A stretch of DNA of 33,216 nucleotides, taken from contig URMA01000029.1 of assembly GCA_900548875.1 (NCBI GenBank), positions 1-33,216 of the forward strand, written 5' to 3'. Positions 9,328-18,783 of the stretch are shown here, piece after piece. The position numbers and the translations under genes are program-made. Below the pieces are notes generated by a model that ran no database searches, was not told the origin of the DNA, and was given only the letters and a program-made list of their open reading frames with translations. This DNA is from an uncultured Porphyromonadaceae bacterium (GTDB taxonomy: Bacteria > Bacteroidota > Bacteroidia > Bacteroidales > Muribaculaceae). Numbering within the stretch: the first letter of the stretch is position 1; each line of letters starts with the position of its first letter.

Positions 9328-10410
9328 ATGAAACTAAAGCATATATTATCTATAGCATGTGTCTCGGCGCTGTTGTTCTCATGTGAGGAAAATGCATATC
9401 TGGAAGATGTGTATGTGCGGCCAGAAGCGGAATTTACAACAGAAAAGGAGACATACGAAGTATTTGAGTCGGTAGTGTTTACAAATGCCGGTTCCGGTCA
9501 GAATTATGTTGTGTATACGGGGGATCCTGGACACGTATATGGAGAACCAGGCAGCACTGGATTTGCTACAGCTTCTAACGGTACGTTTTCGTATGCCTAT
9601 AATGAACCTGGAGAATATACTGTGGTTTGGATTGCTTCTTCTGTCAGCGTGGCAGGAGATATAGAAAAGGATGAAGCGACTTCTACAATAAAAGTGGTTT
9701 CAACTGACGGTGGACTTGACAATCTGACTATTTCGAAATTATATAAGATGACAGAGTATGGTTCAACTGTCTATTATGAGCCTGATGCTGAATTCGTTTC
9801 TGCAACTGAGATGAAATGCCCGATTCTGTTTGCCGCTTGGCGTGACGCTTCTTTTAATTCTATCAAAGCAAAGCAACTGTTGTCGTTCCAATTGTCTTCT
9901 ACTTTGGCTTCATTTTATTGGATGAATCCCAATACAAATGAATATACAGAATTGAAATCGGACTATGCCGGTTCGCGTATTGTTGAATTTGTACAAGATG
10001 GCAAATTGGCTGTACAAAAGTTTAAAGTAGTGACAGCTTCCGGTTATGAGACTGAATACGAGCTTGCTCCGGTTATGATTCCTCAGTTCACGAAGTTCTC
10101 AGTCAATGGTGTGGATGCTAAAATCACAAGAGATATTGCATATTATGACCGATATAATGTAGAACTGACATTGCCTGGGGGCACGGACTTAAAGAATGTA
10201 GTGCCGGTATTTGAGGTGATGAACAATGACCCTAATCTTGTCAACGGAACAAATGTGCTTGTTACGGTTGGCGGGCAGATTCAGCAGAGTGGTGTTACTG
10301 CAGTAGATCTTTCTTCAGGTGAAGTTGTCTATACCGTAAAGTCGCAGTTGATGGGTTCAACCAATGAGGCTTACAGTGAAACTGCTGAAATGGTTGTAAA
10401 AATTAAGTAA
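9328..10410 (+). CDS. Surface lipoprotein, SusE-position, PKD-like domain (putative glycan-binding)
   Basis: A 360-residue lipoprotein starting at ATG 9328; an in-frame ATG at 9292 lies inside susD and would hide the signal peptide. The signal is MKLKHILSIACVSALLFSC with the lipidated Cys at 19. Residues about 30-120 look like an Ig/PKD-type beta sandwich (TYEVFESVVFTNAGSG, then SYAYNEPGEYTVVWIASS). The rest (about 130-360) is beta-rich and not recognised. Position directly after susC-susD is that of a SusE/SusF-like surface glycan-binding protein, which is the inferred role. It contains no recognisable catalytic residues. Confidence 0.8.
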   Translation: MKLKHILSIACVSALLFSCEENAYLEDVYVRPEAEFTTEKETYEVFESVVFTNAGSGQNYVVYTGDPGHVYGEPGSTGFATASNGTFSYAYNEPGEYTVVWIASSVSVAGDIEKDEATSTIKVVSTDGGLDNLTISKLYKMTEYGSTVYYEPDAEFVSATEMKCPILFAAWRDASFNSIKAKQLLSFQLSSTLASFYWMNPNTNEYTELKSDYAGSRIVEFVQDGKLAVQKFKVVTASGYETEYELAPVMIPQFTKFSVNGVDAKITRDIAYYDRYNVELTLPGGTDLKNVVPVFEVMNNDPNLVNGTNVLVTVGGQIQQSGVTAVDLSSGEVVYTVKSQLMGSTNEAYSETAEMVVKIK

Positions 10411-10439
10411 AAAAGTAATAAATTAAAATCTGATACAGT

Positions 10440-13400
10440 ATGAATAAATATTTATATAGCCTTGTCTGCTTCGTGGCATTCCTCTTTGCGGGAATGCCGC
10501 TGAAAGCGGTCAATTATGGTGATTACAACCTTTTTGCACATTTTAATTTTGAGAATGATGCAACGGATGTGATGGGAAATGTCCAAACTACCGCCTCGAA
10601 TTTGAGCTATGAATATGATGCGGATTTGGGCATGAATGTAATGAAGTTCAATGCTTCCAATAAAGGGAATCTAAAATTGGATACATATCCCTTGGCCGAA
10701 CAAATGACTGTTTCTCTGTGGTTCAATCGTCAGGATGTGGATGCAAGTACAAACTGGAGAATGATTTTGGCTTGGTATGCATTGGATGGTTCCTGTATAT
10801 ATTTGACACCTCATACATCATGGGGAACAGAAGCGTTTTTGGTGTCTGACAATAAGCAGTATTCCGATTACAAGTCGGTCAGATTGGCTGACATTGCATT
10901 AAATAAGTGGGTGCATATTGCTATTGTTTTCGATGGTGTCAATGTGTTGGCTTACCAAGACGGCAAATTGATGGGAACTGCTAAGTTTGTGGGTGATGTT
11001 ACAACATTGAACACTGTTAAGCATTATTTCGGCAATTTCCCGGAGAATAATTACACGATGACCGGTAAAATCGGTGACATACGTATTTATCATAGTGCTT
11101 TGGTGGAAAATCAAATCATTGCATTGGCTAATAAACAGGATGTTCCGGAACCAGGAGTGGTGGAAGATACTGACGCTCCTTATGCTCAAATATCTTTTGA
11201 CGGTGAGATCGCTGATGTCAAAGGACATCTGACATTGGATACAAATGTGGAATGTGGTAAGTCTGTCGATATGCGTAATGTGGGTGTTTTTCAGTCTGAC
11301 AGCTATATTGCTACATCAAATGACCCGATCGCAAAAGATAAATATTCGGTAGCACTGCTTTATCGTTCAGAAGATTTCTCTGAAAATATGGGCGATAAAA
11401 CCATTTTAAACTTTACAGCCGAAAATGGTGATTATGTAAAATTGCTGACACGATATGTCGACGGTCAATTGATGCTCGAGGCGGAACGTTCAGAAAATGG
11501 AACAGTAAAGAAGTCGGGGGTTACGCCTCATGCATTGAATCCGGCAAGTTGGAACAGTATTGTGTTCTGCCAGACATATAACGCAGCAGGTACAGGTGCT
11601 TGCCGTATCTATGTAAATGGTATCCTTTCGAGAACCGGAATGTCGTTTAAAACCAACAATTTGGATATCAACAGATGGGAAATTGGTGATGAAAACGGCA
11701 ACGCTTTGAATGGAAATTATGCCGATGTTAGTTTTTATCATCGAGAACTTACGCCGGAGGATGTGGCGGCTTATCACGGAGGCAATACGAATGCAATCGC
11801 ACTGTCGCTTTATCCCGATGAAGAATATCAGACAATTCGCAACTTCGGTGGGTCCGACGGTTGGACCGGTCAGTTTGTAGGTTTGTATTTGTCGGAACAG
11901 CAGCGTGAGGAAATTGCAGAACTTTTGTTCAGTAAGGAATATGATGAAAATGGCAATCCGAAAGGTATTGGTTTGTCAAGCTGGCGTTTCAATATTGGAG
12001 CAGGTACAAGCGAGCAAGGTGATGACAGTAGAATCTCGGATGAAACCCGCCGTTCAGAGTGTTTCTTGAATCCGGATAAGACTACTTATAATTGGGACAA
12101 ACAGGCCGGACAGCAGGCTTTGCTTGAACTGGCAGTGAAGAAATATGAAGTGCCTGATATCATTGGCTGGCAAAACAGTCCTCCAGTAATGTTTACGAAG
12201 CGCGGTTTGGGCTTCCGCGAATATGGTGATCCGAAAGCCACTATTCTTAAGGCTGAGCATTATACAGACTTTGGCAACTTCCTGGCGGATGTGATTGAGC
12301 ATTTCGCAGAAAAGGGTATCCACTTTGATTATATTTCACCGCTCAATGAACCTCAGTTCGACTGGACTTGTGACGCTACGACACGTTTGGCAAAACAGGA
12401 AGGATCTCCCTGGTCGAATCAGGAAATCCACGATGTGGTAACGGCAATCAATGATGTGTTTGTAGAGCGTGGTATTGATTCCAAATTGTTTATTACAGAA
12501 TCAGGCAACATTCAATATCATTTGAGTTCTTCCAGCGGTTTTGCTACTCAGCAAATCGACACATTCTGGGGTAATGGAGAATTGAATGTAAAGGATCTTC
12601 CGGCACTGGCAAATATCGTGTCATCGCATAGTTATTGGACAGATGGTAGTGCAGCGGCTATCGTTGACAACCGTGTTGCTCTTCGTGACCAATTGGCAGC
12701 AAAGAATCTCGGTCTTGAATATTGGCAGACAGAATACAGCCTTTTGGGAACTGGCTATCAGTTTGGGCACCCGAGCGGACAGCTTTCGCCGATTGCCTGT
12801 GCCATTTCTTTGGCTCGTATTATCCATGCAGACCTTGCAATTGCCAATGCTACCGGCTGGCAATGGTGGACGACTTTTGAAATGGAAAGAAACCTCAGTT
12901 CAGAGGACCGTTTCAGTTTGATTCGTGTTGCTTTGAATGCCGATAAATCAGGCGGTGTCTATAGCACGACGAAGATGATGTATGGTATGGGTAATTTCTC
13001 ATTCTTCATTCGTCCGGGCATGAAACGTATCGAACTGGAAAGAAGTGATGCAATGGATGACTATTCATCCATTACCAATCAGATGTTCTCGGCCTATAAA
13101 GATGAGGCAACCGGACGTATTGTAATTGTTGCGATTAATGCATCTTCGAATGATAGCGGTATCTCATTGCCGGAATTACCGGTTGGCGAAGGTAAGGTTG
13201 TGAAGACCTATGTGCCTTATATCACATCTGGCAAGGATGGTGACGACTTGAAGCGCTATGATGAGGTTTATGCCGGACAGCATTACGTAATGCCGGGCTC
13301 TTCCATCATTACATTCGTTGGGGAGCCTGAAGAAGGTTCTTCTGTAGAAATGGTAATTGATAATGACAATGTCCTCGTTTATCCGAATCCGGCTGTCGAT

Positions 13401-13595
13401 TATGTGAAGGTGCAGTCACCGGCAATGATCCGTCATTGTTCGATTTTTGACCTTTCAGGTAAGTTGATGCAATCGTTAGATGTAAATAATCTCGAATTTG
13501 ATGTAAATATATCGGGGCTGGATAAAGGCATCTATTTGATGCGCCTGGATGGTGAGTATGGAGCAGTTGTTAAACGTATAATCGTTTCTAAATAG
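10440..13595 (+). CDS. Surface GH30 glycoside hydrolase with two LamG domains and T9SS domain
   Basis: A 1051-residue secreted enzyme. After the signal peptide (about 1-24) come two LamG/concanavalin-like modules (about 30-235 and 245-450; for example MTVSLWFNRQDVD and KWVHIAIVFDGVNVLAYQDG). The GH30 domain covers about 455-920. The acid/base is Glu637 in YISPLNEPQFDW and the nucleophile is Glu765 in YWQTEYSLLG, both in the expected GH30 contexts. The C-terminal 75 residues (VLVYPNPAVDYVKVQSP to VVKRIIVSK) form a T9SS sorting domain. It probably starts depolymerisation at the cell surface. GH30 subfamilies include beta-fucosidase, beta-xylosidase, xylanase, beta-1,6-glucanase and beta-1,6-galactanase; the subfamily could not be fixed. 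It is the last gene of the susCD operon. Confidence 0.9.
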   Translation: MNKYLYSLVCFVAFLFAGMPLKAVNYGDYNLFAHFNFENDATDVMGNVQTTASNLSYEYDADLGMNVMKFNASNKGNLKLDTYPLAEQMTVSLWFNRQDVDASTNWRMILAWYALDGSCIYLTPHTSWGTEAFLVSDNKQYSDYKSVRLADIALNKWVHIAIVFDGVNVLAYQDGKLMGTAKFVGDVTTLNTVKHYFGNFPENNYTMTGKIGDIRIYHSALVENQIIALANKQDVPEPGVVEDTDAPYAQISFDGEIADVKGHLTLDTNVECGKSVDMRNVGVFQSDSYIATSNDPIAKDKYSVALLYRSEDFSENMGDKTILNFTAENGDYVKLLTRYVDGQLMLEAERSENGTVKKSGVTPHALNPASWNSIVFCQTYNAAGTGACRIYVNGILSRTGMSFKTNNLDINRWEIGDENGNALNGNYADVSFYHRELTPEDVAAYHGGNTNAIALSLYPDEEYQTIRNFGGSDGWTGQFVGLYLSEQQREEIAELLFSKEYDENGNPKGIGLSSWRFNIGAGTSEQGDDSRISDETRRSECFLNPDKTTYNWDKQAGQQALLELAVKKYEVPDIIGWQNSPPVMFTKRGLGFREYGDPKATILKAEHYTDFGNFLADVIEHFAEKGIHFDYISPLNEPQFDWTCDATTRLAKQEGSPWSNQEIHDVVTAINDVFVERGIDSKLFITESGNIQYHLSSSSGFATQQIDTFWGNGELNVKDLPALANIVSSHSYWTDGSAAAIVDNRVALRDQLAAKNLGLEYWQTEYSLLGTGYQFGHPSGQLSPIACAISLARIIHADLAIANATGWQWWTTFEMERNLSSEDRFSLIRVALNADKSGGVYSTTKMMYGMGNFSFFIRPGMKRIELERSDAMDDYSSITNQMFSAYKDEATGRIVIVAINASSNDSGISLPELPVGEGKVVKTYVPYITSGKDGDDLKRYDEVYAGQHYVMPGSSIITFVGEPEEGSSVEMVIDNDNVLVYPNPAVDYVKVQSPAMIRHCSIFDLSGKLMQSLDVNNLEFDVNISGLDKGIYLMRLDGEYGAVVKRIIVSK

Positions 13596-13615
13596 GCTTT
13601 TGTATAATAGTGATT

Positions 13616-13674
13616 TAATACATCATTTTGCAAATATCATACATTTTCCACGTATGAATTATGTATGATATTTG
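13616..13674 (+). promoter_or_regulatory. Shared PUL promoter/operator, site D
   Basis: TACATCA (13619-13625), 14 bases, TACATT (13640-13645), 25 bases, TTTG (13671-13674): the same fixed bases and spacings as sites A, B and C. The -7 box is weaker (GATATTTG). The ATG of the DUF5107-like gene follows 49 bases downstream. A long inverted repeat overlaps this site. Confidence 0.7.
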
Positions 13675-13676
13675 CA
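13629..13676. repeat. Perfect 16-bp inverted repeat spanning promoter D
   Basis: The left arm TGCAAATATCATACAT (13629-13644) and right arm ATGTATGATATTTGCA (13661-13676) are exact reverse complements with a 16-base spacer. The left arm contains the proximal TACAT half-site and the right arm the -7 TTTG. It could be an operator for a dimer, a cruciform, or the terminator of the GH30 gene. No U-tract follows, so a simple terminator is less likely. Confidence 0.8.
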
Positions 13677-13722
13677 TCGTAAAAAAAACAAATTGATGTA
13701 TAAAATATAATATAAAATCATA

Positions 13723-16700
13723 ATGGAACCAATTACAGAATATTTGATTAAAAGCACAGTCAACACTTCTGAGGTGAAAGCATGGGAAGAAGTGGTGATG
13801 TTGCCAACTTATGAAGCAGGAAAGGAAGAAAAAAATCCAATTTTCCTCGAAAAACGAGTATATCAGGGTAGTTCAGGAGTCGTTTATCCTTATCCTGTTA
13901 TAGAAAAAATCTCTGATGAAAAGAAGGATAAACCATATAGAGCGTTCTTTATTGAGAATGAATACATCAAGGTGATGATCCTTCCTGAGTTGGGTGGACG
14001 TATCCACATGGCTTATGATAAAGTTAAACAACGTCATTTCGTATATTATAACCAAGTAGTTAAGCCGGCATTGGTGGGATTGGTGGGTCCTTGGATTTCA
14101 GGTGGTATTGAATTTAACTGGCCTCAGCACCACCGTCCGACAACATTTATGCCGACTGACTGCTATATTGAAGAATTTGAAGACGGTAGCAAGACTATTT
14201 GGTGTAGTGAGGTAGAACGTATGTTCCGTACAAAAGGTATGGCAGGTTTTACTCTTTATCCTGGCAAGGCGTATGTGGAAATTAAGGCTAAAGTGTTTAA
14301 CCGTACTCCGTTCCCGCAGACATTCTTGTGGTGGGCCAATCCGGCAGTTGTTGTTAATGACACATATTTCTCGGTATTTCCACCAGATGTGAACGCTGTG
14401 TTTGACCACGGAAAACGTGCCGTGTCAAGTTTCCCAATTGCCACAGGTGAATACTATAAGGTTGATTATTCAGAGGGCGTTGACATTTCGCGCTACAAAA
14501 ACATTCCGGTACCGACTTCCTATATGGCAATCAATTCGAAGTATGACTTTGTCGGAGGTTATGAAGACGGATGCGAAGCCGGTCTGTTGCACGTTGCCGA
14601 CCATCATGTCAATGCCGGTAAAAAACAATGGACTTGGGGTTGTGGCGACTTCGGTAAAGCCTGGGACCGCAACCTTACGGACGAAGACGGTCCATACATT
14701 GAATTGATGACAGGTATGTATTGCGACAACCAACCGGACTTTACTTGGTTGCAGCCGTACGAAGAAAAGACTTGGGTACAGTATTTCATGCCATATCAGA
14801 AAGTAGGTATGGTGAAGAATGCCACTCGTGATGCCCTTATCAATGTTGAACCGGCCGGTGACGGTAAGGTTAAGGTGGTTGTCTATACAACAGCACGTCA
14901 CAACAAGGTAAGAGTGACGCTCTACGATGATAAGAAGGTATATCTCGATACGGAAACAGCCGTTTCTCCGGCTGAATCTTTCGTTACAGTGATTGACTGT
15001 GAAAATCCGATTGACGAAACGCTTTGCATGTGTGTTTTTGATGAAAACGGAAAAGAATTGGTTCGTTTCCAACCGGAAAAACCTGAAATCCGTCCGATTC
15101 CGGAACCTGCCAAGGCTGCGAAAGATCCGAAAGATATTGCAAGCATGGAGCAGTTGTTCCTGACTGGACACCATATCGAACAATATCGTCACGCTACATA
15201 TTTGGCTATGGACTACTATATGGAAGCTCTTAGCCGCGAACCGGGTGATATCCGTTGTAACAACGCTGTCGGTTTGCTGTTGATGCGTCGCGGCCAGTTT
15301 GCAATGGCTCAGCCTTATTTTGAAAAGGCGATTGAAACGCAGACAGAAAGAAACCCGAACCCGTATGACGGTGAACCGTACTTCAATCTCGGTTGGTGCA
15401 AGCAGATGCAAGGTGACTTTGACGGTGCATATGATGCATTCTTCAAATCAACTTGGAATGCAGCATGGCAAGATCCTGCATATTTTGCATTGGCTCAAAT
15501 CGATGTGCGTCGCGGTAATCTTGACAAGGCTTTGGAATTGGTTGACCGCTCGCTCATTCGTAACTGGCATAACCATAAAGCACGTCAGCTTAAGGCAACT
15601 ATCCTCCGTATGACGGGCAAATATGACAAGGCTTTGGCTCTGATTGCCGACTCTTTGGAAATCGACAAGTTTAACATGGGCTGCCGTTTCGAAAATATGC
15701 TCGTGCTCGAAGCCAAGGGCTGCATGGAAGAAGCTGCTGCTGTCAAGGCTGAGATGAAAGAACTTATGCGTGATGCCGTGAACAGTTATTTGGAATTTGC
15801 TCTTGACTATGCAAATGCCGGCCTTTATGAACTTGCAGAAAAATTTATGCTTATTCTGTTTGAAGACGGTGAGGTAAGCTATCCGATGGCAACTTACGCA
15901 TTAGGATATTTCGCATCAAAGAATGGTAATGCAGAAAAAGCATTGGCTTATTATAAGCAGGCTGCTGATAAATGTCCGGATTATTGCTTCCCGAACAAGA
16001 TCGAGGAAGTTCTCATCCTTCAGGATGCAATGCGTGTGAACCCGACTGATTCTAAGGCTCCTTATTATTTGGGTAACTTCTGGTATGGTGCTCGTCAGTA
16101 TAAAGATGCTGTTGAATGCTGGGAAAAATCAGTCGAACTCAACGACAAGTTCCCGACAGCATGGCGTAACCTTGCATTGGCTTACTACAACAAGCATAAT
16201 GACAAGGCCAAGGCATTGGAAGCAATGGAAAAGGCATTTTCCCTCGATAAAACGGATGCTCGTATTTTGATGGAACTTGACCAACTCTATAAGAAACTTC
16301 GTTATTCTCATGCCGACCGTTTGGCATTCCTCGAGAAGTATGCCGATTTGGTAGAACAACGTGATGACCTTTGTATCGAACGTATAACATTGCTTAACCA
16401 GCTTGGCCGTTACGAAGAAGCTAAGAATTTGATCGCTTCCCGTAAGTTCCATCCGTGGGAAGGTGGCGAAGGTAAGGTTACCGGACAGTTCCTTATTTGT
16501 CGCATAGAGTTGGCTAAAATTGCCATCAAGGAAGGCCGCTATCAAGATGCAGTCGACTTGTTGCTCGAAACAGAACAATATCCTGAGAACCTCGGCGAAG
16601 GCAAGCTCGCTATGGCTGAAGAAAACGATATCCACTACTTCCTTGGTTGTGCATACGAAGGACTTGACAACACAGAAAAGGCTACTGAATACTTTACGAA

Positions 16701-17085
16701 GGCCACTGTCGGTTCGGCAGAACCTGCCATTGCATTCTTCTATAACGATCAGCAGCCTGACAAGATTTTCTATCAGGGCCTTGCATGGCGCAAGCTCGGT
16801 GACGAAAAGAAGGCACGCAGCCGTTTCAACAAGCTTATCAAGCATGGTGAAGCCCATTTGTTCGACCATGTGAAGATTGATTACTTTGCCGTATCGCTCC
16901 CTGATCTCTTGATTTGGGAAGATGATTTGGAAGTTCGTAACAAGATTCACTGTAATCTCGTAATGGGCTTGGGTAATCTTGGTCTTGGCAACATCGACAA
17001 AGCTGCACAGTTCCTTGGAGAAGTTGTAAAACTAGATATTAACCATCAAGGTGGTTCGGCACATTTAGCAATGTGTGAAAAATAG
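13723..17085 (+). CDS. DUF5107-like (mutarotase-fold) protein with long TPR array
   Basis: A 1120-residue protein without a signal peptide, so probably cytoplasmic. The N-terminal part (about 20-360) resembles DUF5107, a galactose-mutarotase-like beta domain (IKVMILPELGGRIHMAYDK, GPWISGGIEFNWPQHHRPT). A beta-rich linker follows (about 365-470). The remainder is an array of TPR-like helical repeats (about 490-1115), for example EPYFNLGWCKQMQGDFDGAY and KAPYYLGNFWYGARQYKDA. Such proteins occur in Bacteroidota carbohydrate loci. The conserved His/Glu/Trp residues suggest sugar binding or catalysis, but I assign no reaction. It has its own copy of the PUL promoter and a strong terminator after it, so it forms an independent unit of the regulon. 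Confidence 0.85.
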   Translation: MEPITEYLIKSTVNTSEVKAWEEVVMLPTYEAGKEEKNPIFLEKRVYQGSSGVVYPYPVIEKISDEKKDKPYRAFFIENEYIKVMILPELGGRIHMAYDKVKQRHFVYYNQVVKPALVGLVGPWISGGIEFNWPQHHRPTTFMPTDCYIEEFEDGSKTIWCSEVERMFRTKGMAGFTLYPGKAYVEIKAKVFNRTPFPQTFLWWANPAVVVNDTYFSVFPPDVNAVFDHGKRAVSSFPIATGEYYKVDYSEGVDISRYKNIPVPTSYMAINSKYDFVGGYEDGCEAGLLHVADHHVNAGKKQWTWGCGDFGKAWDRNLTDEDGPYIELMTGMYCDNQPDFTWLQPYEEKTWVQYFMPYQKVGMVKNATRDALINVEPAGDGKVKVVVYTTARHNKVRVTLYDDKKVYLDTETAVSPAESFVTVIDCENPIDETLCMCVFDENGKELVRFQPEKPEIRPIPEPAKAAKDPKDIASMEQLFLTGHHIEQYRHATYLAMDYYMEALSREPGDIRCNNAVGLLLMRRGQFAMAQPYFEKAIETQTERNPNPYDGEPYFNLGWCKQMQGDFDGAYDAFFKSTWNAAWQDPAYFALAQIDVRRGNLDKALELVDRSLIRNWHNHKARQLKATILRMTGKYDKALALIADSLEIDKFNMGCRFENMLVLEAKGCMEEAAAVKAEMKELMRDAVNSYLEFALDYANAGLYELAEKFMLILFEDGEVSYPMATYALGYFASKNGNAEKALAYYKQAADKCPDYCFPNKIEEVLILQDAMRVNPTDSKAPYYLGNFWYGARQYKDAVECWEKSVELNDKFPTAWRNLALAYYNKHNDKAKALEAMEKAFSLDKTDARILMELDQLYKKLRYSHADRLAFLEKYADLVEQRDDLCIERITLLNQLGRYEEAKNLIASRKFHPWEGGEGKVTGQFLICRIELAKIAIKEGRYQDAVDLLLETEQYPENLGEGKLAMAEENDIHYFLGCAYEGLDNTEKATEYFTKATVGSAEPAIAFFYNDQQPDKIFYQGLAWRKLGDEKKARSRFNKLIKHGEAHLFDHVKIDYFAVSLPDLLIWEDDLEVRNKIHCNLVMGLGNLGLGNIDKAAQFLGEVVKLDINHQGGSAHLAMCEK

Positions 17086-17108
17086 TCGTATTGTTGGATG
17101 ATAAGAAT

Positions 17109-17134
17109 GGCTGAATTTACGTAAATTTACAGCC
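17109..17134. repeat. Palindromic hairpin downstream of the DUF5107-like gene
   Basis: GGCTG (17109-17113) and CAGCC (17130-17134) enclose the perfect palindrome AATTTACGTAAATT (17114-17127). It lies 23 bases after the stop codon and just before a second hairpin. It may be part of a double terminator or an operator. Confidence 0.5.
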
Positions 17135-17140
17135 GTCAGG

Positions 17141-17190
17141 GAAAAGACAGCTGATTCTTTTGAAAAAAAGTATTTGCTGTCTTTTCTTTA
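17141..17190 (+). terminator. Rho-independent terminator after the DUF5107-like gene
   Basis: GAAAAGACAGC (17141-17151) pairs exactly with GCTGTCTTTTC (17176-17186), followed by TTTA. The loop contains further CTTTT/AAAAG pairing. Read-through would be needed to feed the sulfatase gene that starts at 17214 unless a promoter lies inside this region. Confidence 0.75.
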
Positions 17191-17213
17191 TTAACAGCTT
17201 AAATAAAACGCTT

Positions 17214-18740
17214 ATGAAAATAAATTATAAAATGCCGTTGTTGGCATCAGCTTGTGCATTGCCAGTTATTGCTTGCGGACAGAATGTCCAAAAACAACAA
17301 CATCCGAATGTCCTTTTTGTGATGGTTGACGATTATGGTTGGACAGATATGGGGTATAACGGCAGTCGTTTTTATGAAACGCCGAATCTCGACCGTCTTG
17401 CCTCCGAAAGTGTGCAGTTTACAGACGGTTATGCTGCTGCGTCAATCAGTTCGCCAACTCGAGTAAGTCTTATGACGGGTAAATATCCTGCACGTAATGG
17501 TATTACTGACTGGATTCCTGGTTATCAATATAATCTTCCGAAGGAGAAATTGAGCCAGTATAAGATGATTGTTCCGGAAATTCCTTTGAACATGCCTTTG
17601 GAAGAAGTAACGATTGCCGAAGCCATGAAGGAAAACGGTTATTCCACTTATCACGTCGGTAAATGGCATTGTGCTGAAGATTCGCTCTACTATCCGCAAT
17701 ATCAGGGTTTCGATGTGAACATTGGAGGTTGGCTAAAAGGTAGCCCCAATGGTATCAAGCGCAGTCAGGGTGGTGACGGTGCATATTACACACCTTACCG
17801 TAATCCGTATCTGAGTGACGGTCCTAAAGGTGAATATTTGACAGATCGTCTTGCTACAGAAGCCATCAAATTGATTGAAAATAATGGAACGGACAAGCCG
17901 TTCTTTATGTATTTTGCATTCTATGCTGTGCATACGCCGATTGAAGCCAAACCGGAATATGTGGAATATTTCAAGAAGAAGGCACATAAAATGGGTATTG
18001 ATACAATCCAGCCGTTTACTACGGATTTGGACTGGTATAAAAAAGCAGACCATAAAGCCTGGCATTGGAAAGAACGCACTATTCAGAGTGATGCTGAATA
18101 TGCTGCATTGATTTATTCGATGGATGAAAACCTTGGCCGTTTGCTTCAGGCTTTGAAGGACAATGGACTGGAGGAAAATACCATCGTTTGTCTGTTGTCG
18201 GACAATGGCGGACTCTCTACAGCTGAAGGCTCTCCAACTTGTAATGCTCCGCTTCGTGGAGGCAAGGGATGGCTGTATGAGGGAGGTATCCGTGAACCGT
18301 ATTTGATTAAGTATCCAAAACTTAATACAGCCGGACGTAAATGCTCTATGCCTGTAACTTCGGTTGATTTCTATCCGACAATTTTGGATATGGCAGGGCT
18401 TCCATTGAAACCGGAACAACATGTTGACGGGGTCAGCTTGCTCCCAATACTGAAAGGCGACAAGTCGTTCGACCGTGGTCCGATTTATTTCCACTATCCG
18501 CATTACGGCGGTAAGGGTGATACTCCGGCAGGCGCAGTTCGCGACGGCGACTATAAGTTGCTTCAGTTTTATGAAGACAATCATATAGAGCTGTATAATC
18601 TGAAGAACGACATTTCTGAAAAGCATGACTTGTCAAAAGCAGAACCGGAAAAGGCCGCCCGAATGTTGAAAATGTTGGAGGACTGGCGTGAAGACTGTGG
18701 TGCCAAAATGCCGGTTCCGAATCCGGATTATAAAAAATAA
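17214..18740 (+). CDS. S1-type sulfatase, probable lipoprotein
   Basis: A 508-residue sulfatase. ATG 17214 is chosen because it gives a proper signal peptide; an in-frame TTG at 17160 lies inside the terminator. The signal MKINYKMPLLASACALPVIAC ends in a lipobox VIAC, so Cys21 is probably lipidated. Motifs: VMVDDYGWTDMG (metal-binding Asp pair), S-S-P-T-R with the formylglycine precursor at Ser79, YHVGKWH and LLSDNGG (late metal ligands). The stretch ARNGITDW is shared in form with the T9SS sulfatase at 27323 and recalls the S1_16-like group (tentative). It probably removes sulfate from imported oligosaccharides in the periplasm. The next sulfatase follows 107 bases downstream. Confidence 0.92.
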   Translation: MKINYKMPLLASACALPVIACGQNVQKQQHPNVLFVMVDDYGWTDMGYNGSRFYETPNLDRLASESVQFTDGYAAASISSPTRVSLMTGKYPARNGITDWIPGYQYNLPKEKLSQYKMIVPEIPLNMPLEEVTIAEAMKENGYSTYHVGKWHCAEDSLYYPQYQGFDVNIGGWLKGSPNGIKRSQGGDGAYYTPYRNPYLSDGPKGEYLTDRLATEAIKLIENNGTDKPFFMYFAFYAVHTPIEAKPEYVEYFKKKAHKMGIDTIQPFTTDLDWYKKADHKAWHWKERTIQSDAEYAALIYSMDENLGRLLQALKDNGLEENTIVCLLSDNGGLSTAEGSPTCNAPLRGGKGWLYEGGIREPYLIKYPKLNTAGRKCSMPVTSVDFYPTILDMAGLPLKPEQHVDGVSLLPILKGDKSFDRGPIYFHYPHYGGKGDTPAGAVRDGDYKLLQFYEDNHIELYNLKNDISEKHDLSKAEPEKAARMLKMLEDWREDCGAKMPVPNPDYKK

Positions 18741-18783
18741 TTATTTAATCTCTATAAGATAGTTTGAGAATTGTGTTTGGAGT

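Noticed and set aside
14470..15411. A 313-codon open frame on the minus strand
   Set aside because: It is antisense to the well-supported DUF5107/TPR gene, has no recognisable domain, and is His/Phe/Arg/Cys-rich as expected from the complement of coding DNA.
16129..16950. A 273-codon open frame on the minus strand
   Set aside because: Antisense shadow of the TPR array; the composition reflects the repeated coding pattern of the other strand.
17160..17213. Earlier TTG start for the sulfatase at 17214
   Set aside because: It lies within the terminator hairpin and would put 18 extra residues in front of a good lipoprotein signal.
17733..18626. A 297-codon open frame on the minus strand
   Set aside because: Fully antisense to the sulfatase at 17214-18740, with no family features and an unlikely composition.
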